Shown here one piece after another: positions 8,876 to 19,200 of a stretch of 64,000 bases of DNA. The notes under the pieces were generated by a model, which saw only the letters and a list, made by a program, of their open reading frames with translations, did not search any database and was not told the origin of the DNA. The position numbers and the translations under genes are program-made. The stretch is from Candidatus Undinarchaeales archaeon (lineage in GTDB: Archaea; SpSt-1190; JASMDC01): NCBI GenBank assembly GCA_030753015.1, contig JASMDC010000003.1, forward strand, positions 90,780 to 154,779, written 5' to 3'. Each line of letters starts with the position of its first letter. Position 1 is the first letter of the stretch.

Positions 8876-10198
8876 ATGGTACCTGCACGCCAGAGCGATC
8901 TGTTCACTTGGGAGGCCGATGGAGCTCCTTCCGCTCATGACGATCATTCCGGCCCGATGACCGCATCTGGCAGCATCCCACAATCCGCCCCGAACGACGA
9001 GAATGTGCTCTCCGTAACAGAGCTCACCGCCCGCATCAAGGGTCTTCTCGAGCGGGACAGCGCGCTCGCCGACCTGCGCGTGCGTGGCGAGCTCTCAGGC
9101 GTCAAGGAGCACTCCAGTGGCCACTGGTACTTCACCCTCAAGGACGAGGATGCCGTGGTCGGCTGCGTTATGTGGAGGAGCAGCGCTTCGAAGTTGCGCT
9201 TCACACCAGAGGATGGACTGGAAGTGGTGGCCCATGGGCATGTGTCAGTCTACGAGAAGCGCGGTCAGTACCAGCTCTACGTGCGGTCCCTGGAACCCGC
9301 GGGCAAGGGTGGGCTGTACGAGGCGTTCGAGCGGCTCAAGCATCGCCTCGAGATAGAGGGACTGTTCGCACCTGAGCGCAAGCGGCCCCTTCCGAAGTTC
9401 CCCCGATGGATCGGAGTGGTGACGTCGCCGACCGGCGCCGTCGTACGTGATATAATCAATGTGCTGGGCCGACGCTGGCCTCTGGCGAACGTCCTCCTGG
9501 CGCCTGCGAAGGTACAGGGCGAGGGGGCTGCCGAAGAGGTGGCGGCGGCAATAGCCCGGTTGAGCGAGCGCGATGACATGGATGTGCTCATCGTGGGGCG
9601 CGGGGGTGGTTCCCTTGAGGACCTGTGGGCCTTCAACGAGGAGGTCGTGGCACGGGCCATTGCTCAGAGCCCCGTCCCGGTCATATCGGCCGTAGGCCAC
9701 GAGACCGACTTCACCATCGCGGACTTCGTGGCGGACGAGCGGGCTCCCACCCCATCTGCCGCTGCAGAGCTGGCCGTACCGGACCGGGCCGAGCTGGCCC
9801 GGAGCGTGAGCGAATTTGGAGGGCGATGTTCGGCCAGTGTCCGGGGACGGCTCGGTCAGGAGCGGAGCGCGATGGCATTGGCCGTCCAGGCGCTCCATGC
9901 CCGCGACCCTCGCCGACGCATCGAGCAGGAGCGACAGACCATTGACATGCTCACGATGACCCTCACTAACGTCATCATCACCTACATTTCAGAGGGGCGG
10001 CGCGACCTTGAGCGGACCGCAGGAAGGCTCGGGGCGCTCGATCCCCATGCCGTCCTTCAGCGCGGCTACTCGATCACATTGGCCGGGGAGCGGATAGTGC
10101 GGGATGCAACAAGCCTCGCACCCGGCGATACCGTTCGCACCATACTTGCCCGCGGCGCAGTTTCCTCGCGGGTGGAAATAGTGGAAGATGACAGATAA
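8876..10198 (+). CDS. xseA: exodeoxyribonuclease VII large subunit
   Basis: Residues 40-140 form the OB-fold DNA-binding domain (LSVTELTARIKGLLE; GHWYFTLKDEDAVVGCVMW). The catalytic domain follows with IGVVTSPTGAVVRDI, a GRGGGSLEDLWAFN motif and SAVGHETDFTIADFVAD, all typical of XseA, with a C-terminal coiled coil. The enzyme degrades single-stranded DNA together with XseB. At 440 residues it is of normal length. The ATG at 8876 has GGAGGGGG upstream. It overlaps xseB by 11 nt. Exonuclease VII is mainly bacterial and uncommon in archaea, so acquisition by transfer is likely. Confidence 0.93.
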   Translation: MVPARQSDLFTWEADGAPSAHDDHSGPMTASGSIPQSAPNDENVLSVTELTARIKGLLERDSALADLRVRGELSGVKEHSSGHWYFTLKDEDAVVGCVMWRSSASKLRFTPEDGLEVVAHGHVSVYEKRGQYQLYVRSLEPAGKGGLYEAFERLKHRLEIEGLFAPERKRPLPKFPRWIGVVTSPTGAVVRDIINVLGRRWPLANVLLAPAKVQGEGAAEEVAAAIARLSERDDMDVLIVGRGGGSLEDLWAFNEEVVARAIAQSPVPVISAVGHETDFTIADFVADERAPTPSAAAELAVPDRAELARSVSEFGGRCSASVRGRLGQERSAMALAVQALHARDPRRRIEQERQTIDMLTMTLTNVIITYISEGRRDLERTAGRLGALDPHAVLQRGYSITLAGERIVRDATSLAPGDTVRTILARGAVSSRVEIVEDDR

Positions 10199-10466
10199 GG
10201 ACGTGATACTTATGACGGATGCAGGAGAGGACACAGGACGGGAGAAGGACTTCGAGGCAGCATTGATCCGTCTCAAGGACGTGACCATGACGCTCGAAGG
10301 AGGAGACCTCACCCTGGAGGAGTCCATGCGTCTCTTCGAGGAGGGGATGCGCTTGGCCGCCCAATGCTCCAAGAGGTTGGACGAGGCGGAGCAGCGAGTG
10401 GAGGCCCTGGTGGCCGGTAAGGAGGGAGAGCGGACGGAACCCTTCGCACCCATGGAAGAGCCCTGA
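10188..10466 (+). CDS. xseB: exodeoxyribonuclease VII small subunit
   Basis: The protein has 92 residues, with the family core DFEAALIRLKDVTMTLEGG, LTLEESMRLFEEGM and CSKRLDEAEQRVEAL. It forms helical hairpins that bind along the C-terminal coiled coil of XseA. The start overlaps the xseA stop (ATG at 10188); a second in-frame ATG at 10212 is possible. It is convergent with moaB, 3 nt apart. Confidence 0.9.
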   Translation: MTDKDVILMTDAGEDTGREKDFEAALIRLKDVTMTLEGGDLTLEESMRLFEEGMRLAAQCSKRLDEAEQRVEALVAGKEGERTEPFAPMEEP

Positions 10467-10469
10467 GGG

Positions 10470-10973
10470 CTAGCCCTTGAGCACGTGGAAGACCAGATGG
10501 GCCATCTCGGAGGCTGCCAGGCGTGCGCCGAGTGCGGCGGCCTTGGGGGAGCCGGGCACACAAAAAACAGCCCGTCCGGCAACTACTCCCGCCATAGCTC
10601 GGGAGAGGAACGCTGCCGTTCCGACCTGCTCCACAGAACGGGCACGGAAGAGCTCGCCGAACCCCGGTAAAGTCTTGTCCAAGAGGGGCTCTAAGGTCTC
10701 GATGGTGATATCGCGAGGTCCGACACCCGTCCCTCCGGTGCAGAACACCACGTCCACGTCCTTCTCCTGAACGACCGACCGTACGGCGTCGGGCTCGTCG
10801 GGGACCACCCGTACCTCGACCACCGTTATACCAGCATGCTCCAGCTCATCCCGGGCGGCGGGGCCTGAACGGTCCTCACGTTCACCGCTGTGGCACCGAT
10901 CGCTCACGGTGACGACCCGGACTGTTACGGGGCGGTCGTCAGGTGGTCGGTGATGATGGTCACTCACGAGCAT
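10470..10973 (-). CDS. moaB: molybdenum cofactor biosynthesis protein MoaB (MogA/MoaB family)
   Basis: This is a MoaB/MogA domain: VVTVSDRCHSGEREDRSG, then FCTGGTGVGPRDITIETL and LPGFGELFR, with GSPKA near the end. In archaea MoaB adenylylates molybdopterin before metal insertion. The ATG at 10973 is chosen because the frame upstream overlaps moaC with no matching homology; this leaves a 14-nt overlap with moaC. It is the last gene of the btpA-moaA-moaC-moaB group. Confidence 0.9.
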   Translation of the reverse strand: MLVSDHHHRPPDDRPVTVRVVTVSDRCHSGEREDRSGPAARDELEHAGITVVEVRVVPDEPDAVRSVVQEKDVDVVFCTGGTGVGPRDITIETLEPLLDKTLPGFGELFRARSVEQVGTAAFLSRAMAGVVAGRAVFCVPGSPKAAALGARLAASEMAHLVFHVLKG

Positions 10974-11409
10974 CACCCTTCTTCTTGTCCTCGACCCTGA
11001 TATCGGTGATGCGTGTCGATGGATACTGGCCCCCCTCATCCTTCTCGTAGGCCTTGGTCATGTCCCATACAGCAAGTAGGCCAGCGGTGACGCCGGCGAG
11101 CGCCTCCATCTCTACACCGGTGCGCGCCCGGCTCTTGACGGTAACTGTGCACGAGATAGAGCTCTCGTCAAGGTCCCAGTCGACATCCACCCGCTCGATC
11201 GGGAGGGGATGGCACAGGGGCACGATACGTGGTGTATCCTTGACGGCGAGAACAGCGGCCACTCGGGCAGTGGCCAGGACATCGCCCTTGACGATCCTGC
11301 CCTCCCTGACCCGGGCGAGGGTCCCAGCGCTGAGTAGGATACGACCGGAGGCTCGTGCAGTGCGCGGTACGACCGGTTTCTCGGATACGTCGACCATGGC
11401 GGTTCCCAT
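10960..11409 (-). CDS. moaC: cyclic pyranopterin monophosphate synthase MoaC
   Basis: MVDVSEK at the start, PLCHPLPI in the middle, and GVEMEALAGV with DMTKAYEKDEG toward the end are MoaC signatures. The enzyme turns the MoaA product into cyclic pyranopterin monophosphate. At 149 residues it is of normal length. It lies between moaA (6-nt gap) and moaB (overlap), as expected for a cofactor operon. Confidence 0.95.
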   Translation of the reverse strand: MGTAMVDVSEKPVVPRTARASGRILLSAGTLARVREGRIVKGDVLATARVAAVLAVKDTPRIVPLCHPLPIERVDVDWDLDESSISCTVTVKSRARTGVEMEALAGVTAGLLAVWDMTKAYEKDEGGQYPSTRITDIRVEDKKKGDARE

Positions 11410-11415
11410 TGTTCA

Positions 11416-12360
11416 TCACCTGAAATACGGTTCACGGGCAACGATGGCCCGCTCGAAGGCTTTCCGGCAGGCATCTATGTCGTCCGTTCGAAGTGGAGTG
11501 AGGATGTCGAAGAGGTTGTCCTTGCGCATGAGGCACGGCTTGAGATGGCCGTTGGCCGTGAGACGCAATCTCGAGCAGTTGGCGCAGAAAGTGCTGTTGT
11601 GCATGCTGCGGACCACTTCCACCGTGAGCCCGCCGGACAATTTGTACTTGGTCCTGGCATGGAGGCTGCGTCTGATGATCATGTCTGCTTCACGCGAGAG
11701 GCGCTCCTCAAGAGGTGCGGCGGAGAACTTAGCACCGCCGTAAGCGTCGCAGGGGAGGTTCGTGTCCACAAGCTCGATGACCTGGAGGATGGCCCCCGAG
11801 TCCCGTGCGTAGTCCATGAGCCGATCGAGCTCGTGAGCGTTCCTGTTGGTGAGCACGAAGTTGAGCTTCACCGGGGAAAGGTGCTCGATTGCCGCGTCAA
11901 GACCTTCCAATACATCGTCGAGGGTTCCCACGCCGGTCATCTCCCGGTACAGGGCTGGGTCCAAGGTGTCCAGTGAGACGTTCACCCGGTCCAGTCCCGC
12001 AGCGGCCAGCCCCGTGGCCTTTGCGGCGAGCAGTACCCCGTTAGTGGTCATGGAGATGTCCCTGATGCCCTCCACGGCGCGGATGGCGGCCACGACGTCG
12101 CTGATGTCCTTTCGCACAAGAGGCTCGCCGCCCGTGAGCTTCACGGCCCGCACCCCGAATCCTGTGCCCACACGCACGATGGTGCCGACCTCTTTGGGCG
12201 TCATCTCGACGCCAGCTCCTGTGTCGCTCCCCTCGCGGTGGCAGTAGTCGCACCGGAGGTTGCATCGCTCGGTCAAGGAAATACGCAGCCCCTTCACCGG
12301 TCGACCGTGGGGATCGAGCATGGGGCTGACCATGACCGTGGTAGTTAAAAATCCTTTCAT
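11416..12360 (-). CDS. moaA: GTP 3',8-cyclase MoaA (radical SAM)
   Basis: The radical-SAM cluster motif CNLRCDYC lies near residues 33-40. The SAM-binding KLTGGEPLVR comes next, and the second cluster motif FCANCSRLRLTANGHLKPC sits near the C-terminus, which is the MoaA hallmark. It carries out the first step of molybdopterin synthesis from GTP. The 314-residue form ends REPYFR, without the C-terminal Gly-Gly of bacterial MoaA. The start overlaps the btpA stop by 4 nt (ATGA). Confidence 0.94.
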   Translation of the reverse strand: MKGFLTTTVMVSPMLDPHGRPVKGLRISLTERCNLRCDYCHREGSDTGAGVEMTPKEVGTIVRVGTGFGVRAVKLTGGEPLVRKDISDVVAAIRAVEGIRDISMTTNGVLLAAKATGLAAAGLDRVNVSLDTLDPALYREMTGVGTLDDVLEGLDAAIEHLSPVKLNFVLTNRNAHELDRLMDYARDSGAILQVIELVDTNLPCDAYGGAKFSAAPLEERLSREADMIIRRSLHARTKYKLSGGLTVEVVRSMHNSTFCANCSRLRLTANGHLKPCLMRKDNLFDILTPLRTDDIDACRKAFERAIVAREPYFR

Positions 12361-13103
12361 GTGCGACCGCGGGCGGCCCGCTCAAAGGCGACAGCGAGAT
12401 CGGGATCCACCCGACCGCCCCGCTTCAGGGCGGAGGCGACGATGACACCGTCGGCATGCCCGAGCAGGTCCGAGATGGTGTGCGCCGTCGCACCGCTCCC
12501 GATCAGTACCGGTACGTCCACGACCCCTCGCACTAGGTCGAGGTCGTCCGGATCGGGAGGTGCTCCCGTGGCCGGTCCGGAGACGATGAGAGCGTCTGCC
12601 AGGCCCCGGCCCACGGCATCGCGCGCCTCGTCCTCGAGAGAGGGTGCCAGGGAGCGTGCGTGCTTTACGTGAACATCGGCGTATACCTCAACGTCGCTAT
12701 CAAGAAGGCGCTTGAGTCGCTGGACGCGGTCAGCGCACCCGTTCACGGTCCCTTGGTCACACACAGCTGCGTACACGTATACGTTGGCGCGGATGAACTT
12801 AGCGCCGGTAGCGGCGGCGATCGCTACGGCTGCTTCCGCGCCGTTGCGCAGCACGTTCACCCCGAAAGGGATGGCAAGACCATCGGCGGCCCGAGTGATC
12901 ACAGCGGTCATGGCGGCAACGGTGGTCATCGAGGACGTCGGCTCGAAGGGTATATCATTGAAGTTCTCGAACACCACCCCCTCGAATCCTGCATTGACAA
13001 AGGCCTCCACATCTTGCCGCGCATTACGCACCACAGCGTCCATGACTCCTCCCCACCGGGGGCTTCCCGGGAGCGGGTCCAGATGAACTGCGCCGATGAG
13101 CAT
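12357..13103 (-). CDS. btpA: BtpA family (beta/alpha)8 protein
   Basis: It matches the BtpA/SgcQ family: GAVHLDPLPGSP at the start, GFEGVVFENFND, PFGVNVLRN, KFIRANVYVYAAV, VYADVHVKHA, LIVSGPATG and LIGSGAT. The cyanobacterial member affects photosystem I biogenesis; archaeal members have no firm function and are related to phosphoryl-substrate barrels. The ATG at 13103 is chosen because the TATA box near 13130 would start transcription almost at this codon. First gene of the moa group. Confidence 0.85.
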   Translation of the reverse strand: MLIGAVHLDPLPGSPRWGGVMDAVVRNARQDVEAFVNAGFEGVVFENFNDIPFEPTSSMTTVAAMTAVITRAADGLAIPFGVNVLRNGAEAAVAIAAATGAKFIRANVYVYAAVCDQGTVNGCADRVQRLKRLLDSDVEVYADVHVKHARSLAPSLEDEARDAVGRGLADALIVSGPATGAPPDPDDLDLVRGVVDVPVLIGSGATAHTISDLLGHADGVIVASALKRGGRVDPDLAVAFERAARGRT

Positions 13104-13125
13104 GATGCGCGCGGAAACAAAACAC

Positions 13126-13137
13126 ACATAAATATTA
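13126..13137. promoter_or_regulatory. shared divergent TATA element of btpA and tRNA-Val
   Basis: ACATAAATATTA is the only AT-rich block between the two divergent genes. It lies about 25-30 nt before the tRNA 5' end at 13160 and before the ATG at 13103. Its core is nearly symmetric, so one element may serve both directions. Confidence 0.5.
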
Positions 13138-13159
13138 CTGGCCGAACCGGAGTAAAAGA

Positions 13160-13233
13160 GGGCCTGTAGTCTAGATGGTTATGATGCTGCCTTGACAAGG
13201 CAGAGGTCCGGAGTTCAAATCTCCGCGGGCCCA
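13160..13233 (+). tRNA. tRNA-Val (anticodon GAC)
   Basis: The acceptor arms GGGCCTG and CGGGCCC pair with one G-U. The anticodon stem CTGCC/GGCAG holds the loop TTGACAA, giving anticodon GAC. The T arm contains GTTCAAATC. The 3' CCA is not encoded, and no intron is seen. Confidence 0.95.
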
Positions 13234-13237
13234 CTAC

Positions 13238-13262
13238 CGGGAGGGGCCGATCGTCCCTCCCG
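13238..13262. terminator. GC-rich hairpin between tRNA-Val and the giant gene
   Basis: Arms CGGGAGGG and CCCTCCCG (8 bp, perfect) flank a 9-nt loop, 4 nt after the tRNA and 15 nt from the converging giant gene. It could end transcription from either side. No long T tract follows, so the role is inferred. Confidence 0.45.
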
Positions 13263-13277
13263 AATCCTGCTCCCTAG

Positions 13278-16200
13278 TTAAGGGTGGAATCCTCGGTAGT
13301 CGAGGTCCTCTTCCTCCTCGGTCTTCTTTGCCTTGGCATCGGACGTCGAACCCTCGTCACCGGGGTGCAGCCCCTTCCCGGGTGTGCTCGGTCCTGACAC
13401 TGCACCGGGGTGCAGCCCCCTGGCCGCATCGCTCAGCTCCTCCTTGGGCTCCTCTTTCTTGGGGGGAGGTGCGGCTTGTTGAGCCTGTGCCTGCATGGCC
13501 TGTCCCTGCCCCCAGCCGCCGGCCTGCCCGCCCCACTGAGCGTTGTTCGCAGGCGTGGCGCGCCACGCTCCGCTCTGGCCGTAATACCCGCCGCCGCCAT
13601 AGTACTGGTTGGCCATGTAGTTTGCCTGCTGTTGCTGCTGCCACGCACCCTGGGTCGCGACGGGGACTGCCTTACCGGGGAAGAACCGCCGTTTGACGGC
13701 CAGGAAGAGAGCACCGATGATGACGATGACCTCGATGAAGTCCTTGATATTGGCCAGCACGCCGATCTGCTCGAGCACCGACTCCTGCTCGACCGCCACA
13801 ACGACCTTGCGGATGATGGTCTTGTTGGGCAGCCCGCGCGGGACGGCGTTGATGATGATCACGTGGCTCCCGGGGATATGTCCCTGGACATCCACCGAGA
13901 GCGGGAAGGTGGCGTTCACGTCGATGTTCACCTTGAGGCGCTTGGTCCATGCGAGACCGACCAAAGTGGAATCGCTCTCGATGGTGATGTCGAAAGCATC
14001 GCGCAGGGAGCCGGTGTTCTTCACGGTGAAGGATAGGAGCTTGGTCTGCTTTTCCACCATAACGAGGGTTGCCTCGCTCTCGATCTCCGCGTCACAGATG
14101 CAGTCGGCCGAGTTGCGGCAGTTCTCACCGATGCCGGGAGCGCACTTCCGGTTGATGCAGTCATCAGGGGTACAGTCGACACGGCAAGAATCGCACTCCG
14201 TCGCCAGCTCGCACTCACCGTCACCGCACCCGCCACGACAGGAGTTGGTCTCAGGATCGCACTTCTGATTCCCGGGGCACTCACAATCGACGCAGCATGT
14301 TCCTGAGGTCTCGTCAGGGCTGTCACAGTGCTTGTCGCCGCACGCAATCCGATAGCACCCAATCTCGTTGGATTCGGGGCGCTGCGCGTCGCAGGTGAAT
14401 CCGGGCATGCATGAGCAGTCCTTGGGAGCGCTAGCACAGTTCTCGCCCATGGACGTGTCGCACACCCCGTTGTTGAGGCAGTCCTTGATAGAGCAGTCCT
14501 GGGGACATTGGCCGCACTCGTTCTGACACTTGCCGTCACCGCACTCGGCCTTGGCGCACTTCTGGGATTGGTCGCAGGTGTACCCTTTCTCGCACATGCC
14601 TTCGCAGAAGCAATCTCCACCGCCGCTGCTCCGCACCATGCACTCGCTGTCCCCGTCGCACACACCCGTCTCACATGCCGAGCCGCAATCGCTCGCCTCG
14701 TAGATGCACTGGCCGAGGATGCACCGGTCCACGGAGCAGGCGTTCCCATCGTCGCATCCGCAGTCCTCGGGGCAGGTGTTGCAGTCCTCAGTGGCCTCGC
14801 ACACATTGTTGGGGCACTCGGCGGTACAGGCATTGGTGGGGTCAGTGGGGCAGGGGTCCTCTGAGTCGGGCATACCGTCCATATCGCGGTCGGGCAGACA
14901 GCGGTCATCAGCACAGATGTAGGTGAACTCGAAGGCGGTCTTGCATGCCTTGTTCGAATCGGTCATGTTCCCACACCGCACGCACCGGGCAGCGGGATCG
15001 CAGATGAGCCCCATCTCGGCGCAGGACACCTCGGTGCCGGGCGTGCACACCGAGATCTGGCACGAGAACTCGATGTGGACGTTCTGGTGGCACATGTCCG
15101 TGCAGTCCTTGTCACCTTGGCAGGGCTTGCATGCGTTCTTTGGATCGCGCGGGCAGGGGTCCTTGTCATCGGCGAACCCGTCGTTGTCGTAGTCGGGCGC
15201 GCACCCGTGTGCCCATGTGGTGGTGGGATCACAGGTCTCCGTTCCCTTGCACTGGCAGTCCTGGGGGCAGTCGTTGCAGTCCTCTCCCTCGTCGCACTTG
15301 CCGTTGCCACACAACATCTCGCACCGGCCACCCTTGCACCCGAAATCCGTGCCGTAGGTGAGCGTGCAGTTGACATCCGACACACAGTTCACGCATCCCT
15401 CCCGGGTACAGATCCCACCTTCGGCCTTGCAGTCCTGCTCCGGTTTGTCCTGGCAGATATAGTTGTTGCACGACTGGCCGCGATAGATGTTCTGCTCGCA
15501 GGTGTACGGGCAGTTCTCGTCCTTGAAGCACTTGGCGACCTTGCAACCGAGGGTCTGGAAGTCGCAGGCGTAGTTCGCACCGTACTGTGCCTGGCACTGC
15601 TCGGTAGAGATGCACTGGAGGCAGCCTGTGGGCAGCTGACAGATCTGGTTGGAGCCGCCTGTGGAGCAGTCCTGGATGTCGGCACCAAGGATCTCGCACT
15701 TGAAGTTCTGGCAGGTATAGTTGAGGAAGGAGTAACGCTGGCACTGGTCCTCGCAGTGGGTGTCGTCCAGGCACTCCACGCATCCGCGATCCGAGTTGCA
15801 CTGGAAGAGGATCTCCGAGCAGTCCGAGGACACAGCCTCGCACAGCCCGGTGTGGCAGGTATAGTTGAGGAAGGTGCGGCTACCGCCGCCACCACATTGG
15901 TTGGAGCACGGCGGGCTCGTTGCCTGGCAGTCGCCCACCTCATTGCACGTACCGGGAGCGTTGCTGTCACAGCAGATACTGCCGAAGGAGTTACAGGTGA
16001 GCTCACCGGTAGCGAGGTTGCAGCCTACGTTCCCACCACAGTCGAGGCGCCCGCAGTCCTTTCCGGGGAAGAAACCGGGACGCGGCGAGATGCAGGTGCC
16101 CGCGCAACAGAACCCACGGGAGTTCTCCGTGACACAGGGTGCCTCGTCAGGGAAGCACTCGGGCTTGCACAGCCATTCCTTGAGCGGATCGTCCACGCAG

Positions 16201-19200
16201 ATGGGCTTGGAAGCGTCACAGTTGCGCACCTGACCGTTGGGGCAGGTGACCGCCTTGCTGCACTTCTTGGTACCGGGGTCGCACACGCTGTTACCACCGC
16301 ACTCGCAGTCCTTCTCGCACGACTCGCCCTCCTCCTTCGTCTTCTTCTCGACGCACGAGCCCAGCACACAGCACTGGGAAGTGCAATGGATATCCGACGT
16401 GCACCCCGTCATGCACGTTCCCACGGTTGGATCGCATATGTAGGAACCACACGAGTCCTCAGTGGGGATGTCGTACTCGCCGAGCTTTGAGCACTGGGTG
16501 GTCCGGGTTCGCCCTTCGTTGCACACGTGCCGCTCGAAGGTATCGCACAGCCACTCGCTCTCGCGGCACGTCACCTTCCCACCATCGCACTGGTTGAGAC
16601 CGCACCCCCCGCCGGGATTCCATTGGGCGCTGGACATGGCCTCGCACCCGTTGCCGCAGCAGAAACCACTGGTCCCCAGGTGCTCGCAGGCAGCAGCGCC
16701 GAAGGCCGAGCATGAGGCGCAGCGGTCGAGGCCCGTCTGGCCATCGATGTCGATGCAGGGGAACTGTGTCTGGCAGTCGATACTGGAGGCGCACGCCGTT
16801 CGGCACTGGCCCACCGAGGGATCGCACGTATAAGGAGAGCAGTCGCCAAGGCTCGAGAACGCCCCCACGTTGCTGCACTGGCCCCGGAGTGTAAGGTCCG
16901 GCGAGCACACGGGATCACCATAGGTATCGCACACCCACGAGTCATCCTCGCACTTCACAGCACCGTTGCAGTCCTGTTCACCGCAGCGGTTGGCGGGAGT
17001 CCACTCCGCTACGGGCGGTGCGTTGCAGGCATCGCCGCAGCAGAAGCCCGTCTTCCCGCCGAGGTCGCACACGGACGCCTCGTGGCCCGTGCAGGTGTCA
17101 CAGGTCTCGGGGACACCATCTGTAGTGAGGTCGATGCAGGAATATGATGTGAGACAATGGTCGTTGGACACGCATGTGGTCCGACACTTACCTGTCGTGC
17201 CGTCGCACTTGTAGGGCACGCAGTTAGCGGCCTGGCCCGTGTTGAAGATGCCGGTCTGGGTGCAGGTGGAGGACTGGTCCTGGAAGCACTTGTACTGACC
17301 GGCGGTATTGCACTTCCAGTCACCTGCGATGCACTTGACCTCTCCGTCGCACGGATTCTCACCGCACTCCGCCTCGGGGAACCATGAGAGATAGAGCATC
17401 CCCTTGCATGTTCCACCGCAGCAGTAACCCGAGAGGATATCCTCCTGGCACTTCCTCGATCCGTGCTTGTTGCATGTGGAGCACTTATCGAGCCGGCCGT
17501 TCCCATCGGTGTCGATGCACGTCAGTCCCGACTGGCAGTCGGCGTCTGAGATACAGAGCGCCCCTTCACCAGCCAGGTCCGTGCAAAGATGGGTGTTACG
17601 GTCACAGAATCCCGCCTCGCACTCGCAGTCCTTGTTGCACGACTGACCACTGGGGAGCTTGGAGGAGTAGCACTTGTTGTTGCAGCACTCGCCCTCGCCC
17701 GCCACTGTGTAGCAGAGGCTTCCCTGAGCCATGCCCTCACACGAGTTGCAGGTGTCCACCTGCCCGTTGACGTCGCTGTCACGGCAGATCGGAGTACAGT
17801 GGTTGCCAACGCAGCATACGCCCGTCGTACCCTGTGTGTCGATGATCTTGTTACCATTGTCCTCAGCAGCGTCGCAGGTGCCGCACCGCCACCCATTGTT
17901 ACCGGTCTTGTCAACGCAGTAACCGGACTGACACTGATTGCCGTGCGTACAAGGCTGCCCGTCCACGTATTTACATGTACGCGGATTACCAGCGCACTTC
18001 ATGTTGGTTGCGCACTCGCAGTCATTACCGCAGGGCTCGGTTACCCCCTTCCACCCCACGTTGCACAAGTTCGAGCAGCACTGCTTGATGACGCCGTTCT
18101 CATCGAGACAGCCCACGCCGTCCACGACGCAGTTCCCGCAGGTGTAGGCGCCGCTGGACACGCACTGGCCAGAAGAGCACAAGGCTGCTGAAGTACAGGT
18201 CTCGCCTGCTGAGAGCTTGCACAGCCCGTTGTGGCACTCCGTGCCCACGTTGCACTCGCAATCACGCTGACACGGTGAGTTGATGGGTTTGGCGTAGATG
18301 CACTGGTTGTTGCAGCACCAGCCCTGGGCGAGCACATCGGTGGAGCAGGGGGTCTTTGCTAACATCCCCATACAGGTACCGCACGTACCGTCCACGCACA
18401 CCTTGCTGGCGCAATCGCGGCCCGACTCGCACCCCTGGCCGTTGATCTTCTTACAGGTGTCAACGTTCGGTCCACCGTAGGTGTCGACGCACGTGAAACG
18501 GGTCTGGTCGCATACACAGTCCTTGCCGCACGGTGCGTTGAGCCCGCCCTTCTCGGGCGGGGTGATGCAGGTGGACGTGCAGCACTCACCCTGGATACCG
18601 GCCCCTTCATAGCATGTGTTGCCCTCGGTGCACGTCATGGCGCATTGGGTTGTGCCCGCATCGCAGATCTTGGCGCAGCAGGTGTCCCACGCCCAGGAGT
18701 TCCCGCATACCGAACCATCGATACCCGCGGTGATCTTGCACGACATGCCGACAGCAGCCTGGTCGCACTGCCCGTTGGAGAGGCATACGCCGGAGGTGCA
18801 GTCAGTGCTCAGTGTGCACGTTTGGGCCTTCTTGAGCTTGCACTTCTTACCGATGCCCGTTTCGGTGCAGGCGAAGTTCTGGTGGCACTCGCAATAGCTG
18901 TCGCACGGTCCATCGAGCGCCTGCGGTGCCGCGCACTCGCCCCCGCAGCACCAACCGTCCGAGATGGTGATCGTCTTGCAGGCAGTGAAGTCATCGGTGT
19001 TGCACGTTCCGCAGATGCTCTCACCGGGGGCGCCCACGCACAGCCCCGTACCGCACTGATCGCCCGATGTGCAGGGCTGTCCGGCTGCCTTCTTGCATAC
19101 AGCGCCGATGCATTCCATGTTCGATCCGCATTGGCACGTGAAGGTACAACCCTCTCCAAGGCCCTTGGGAGCCGTGCAGATGTTGTTGCAGCACTTACCA

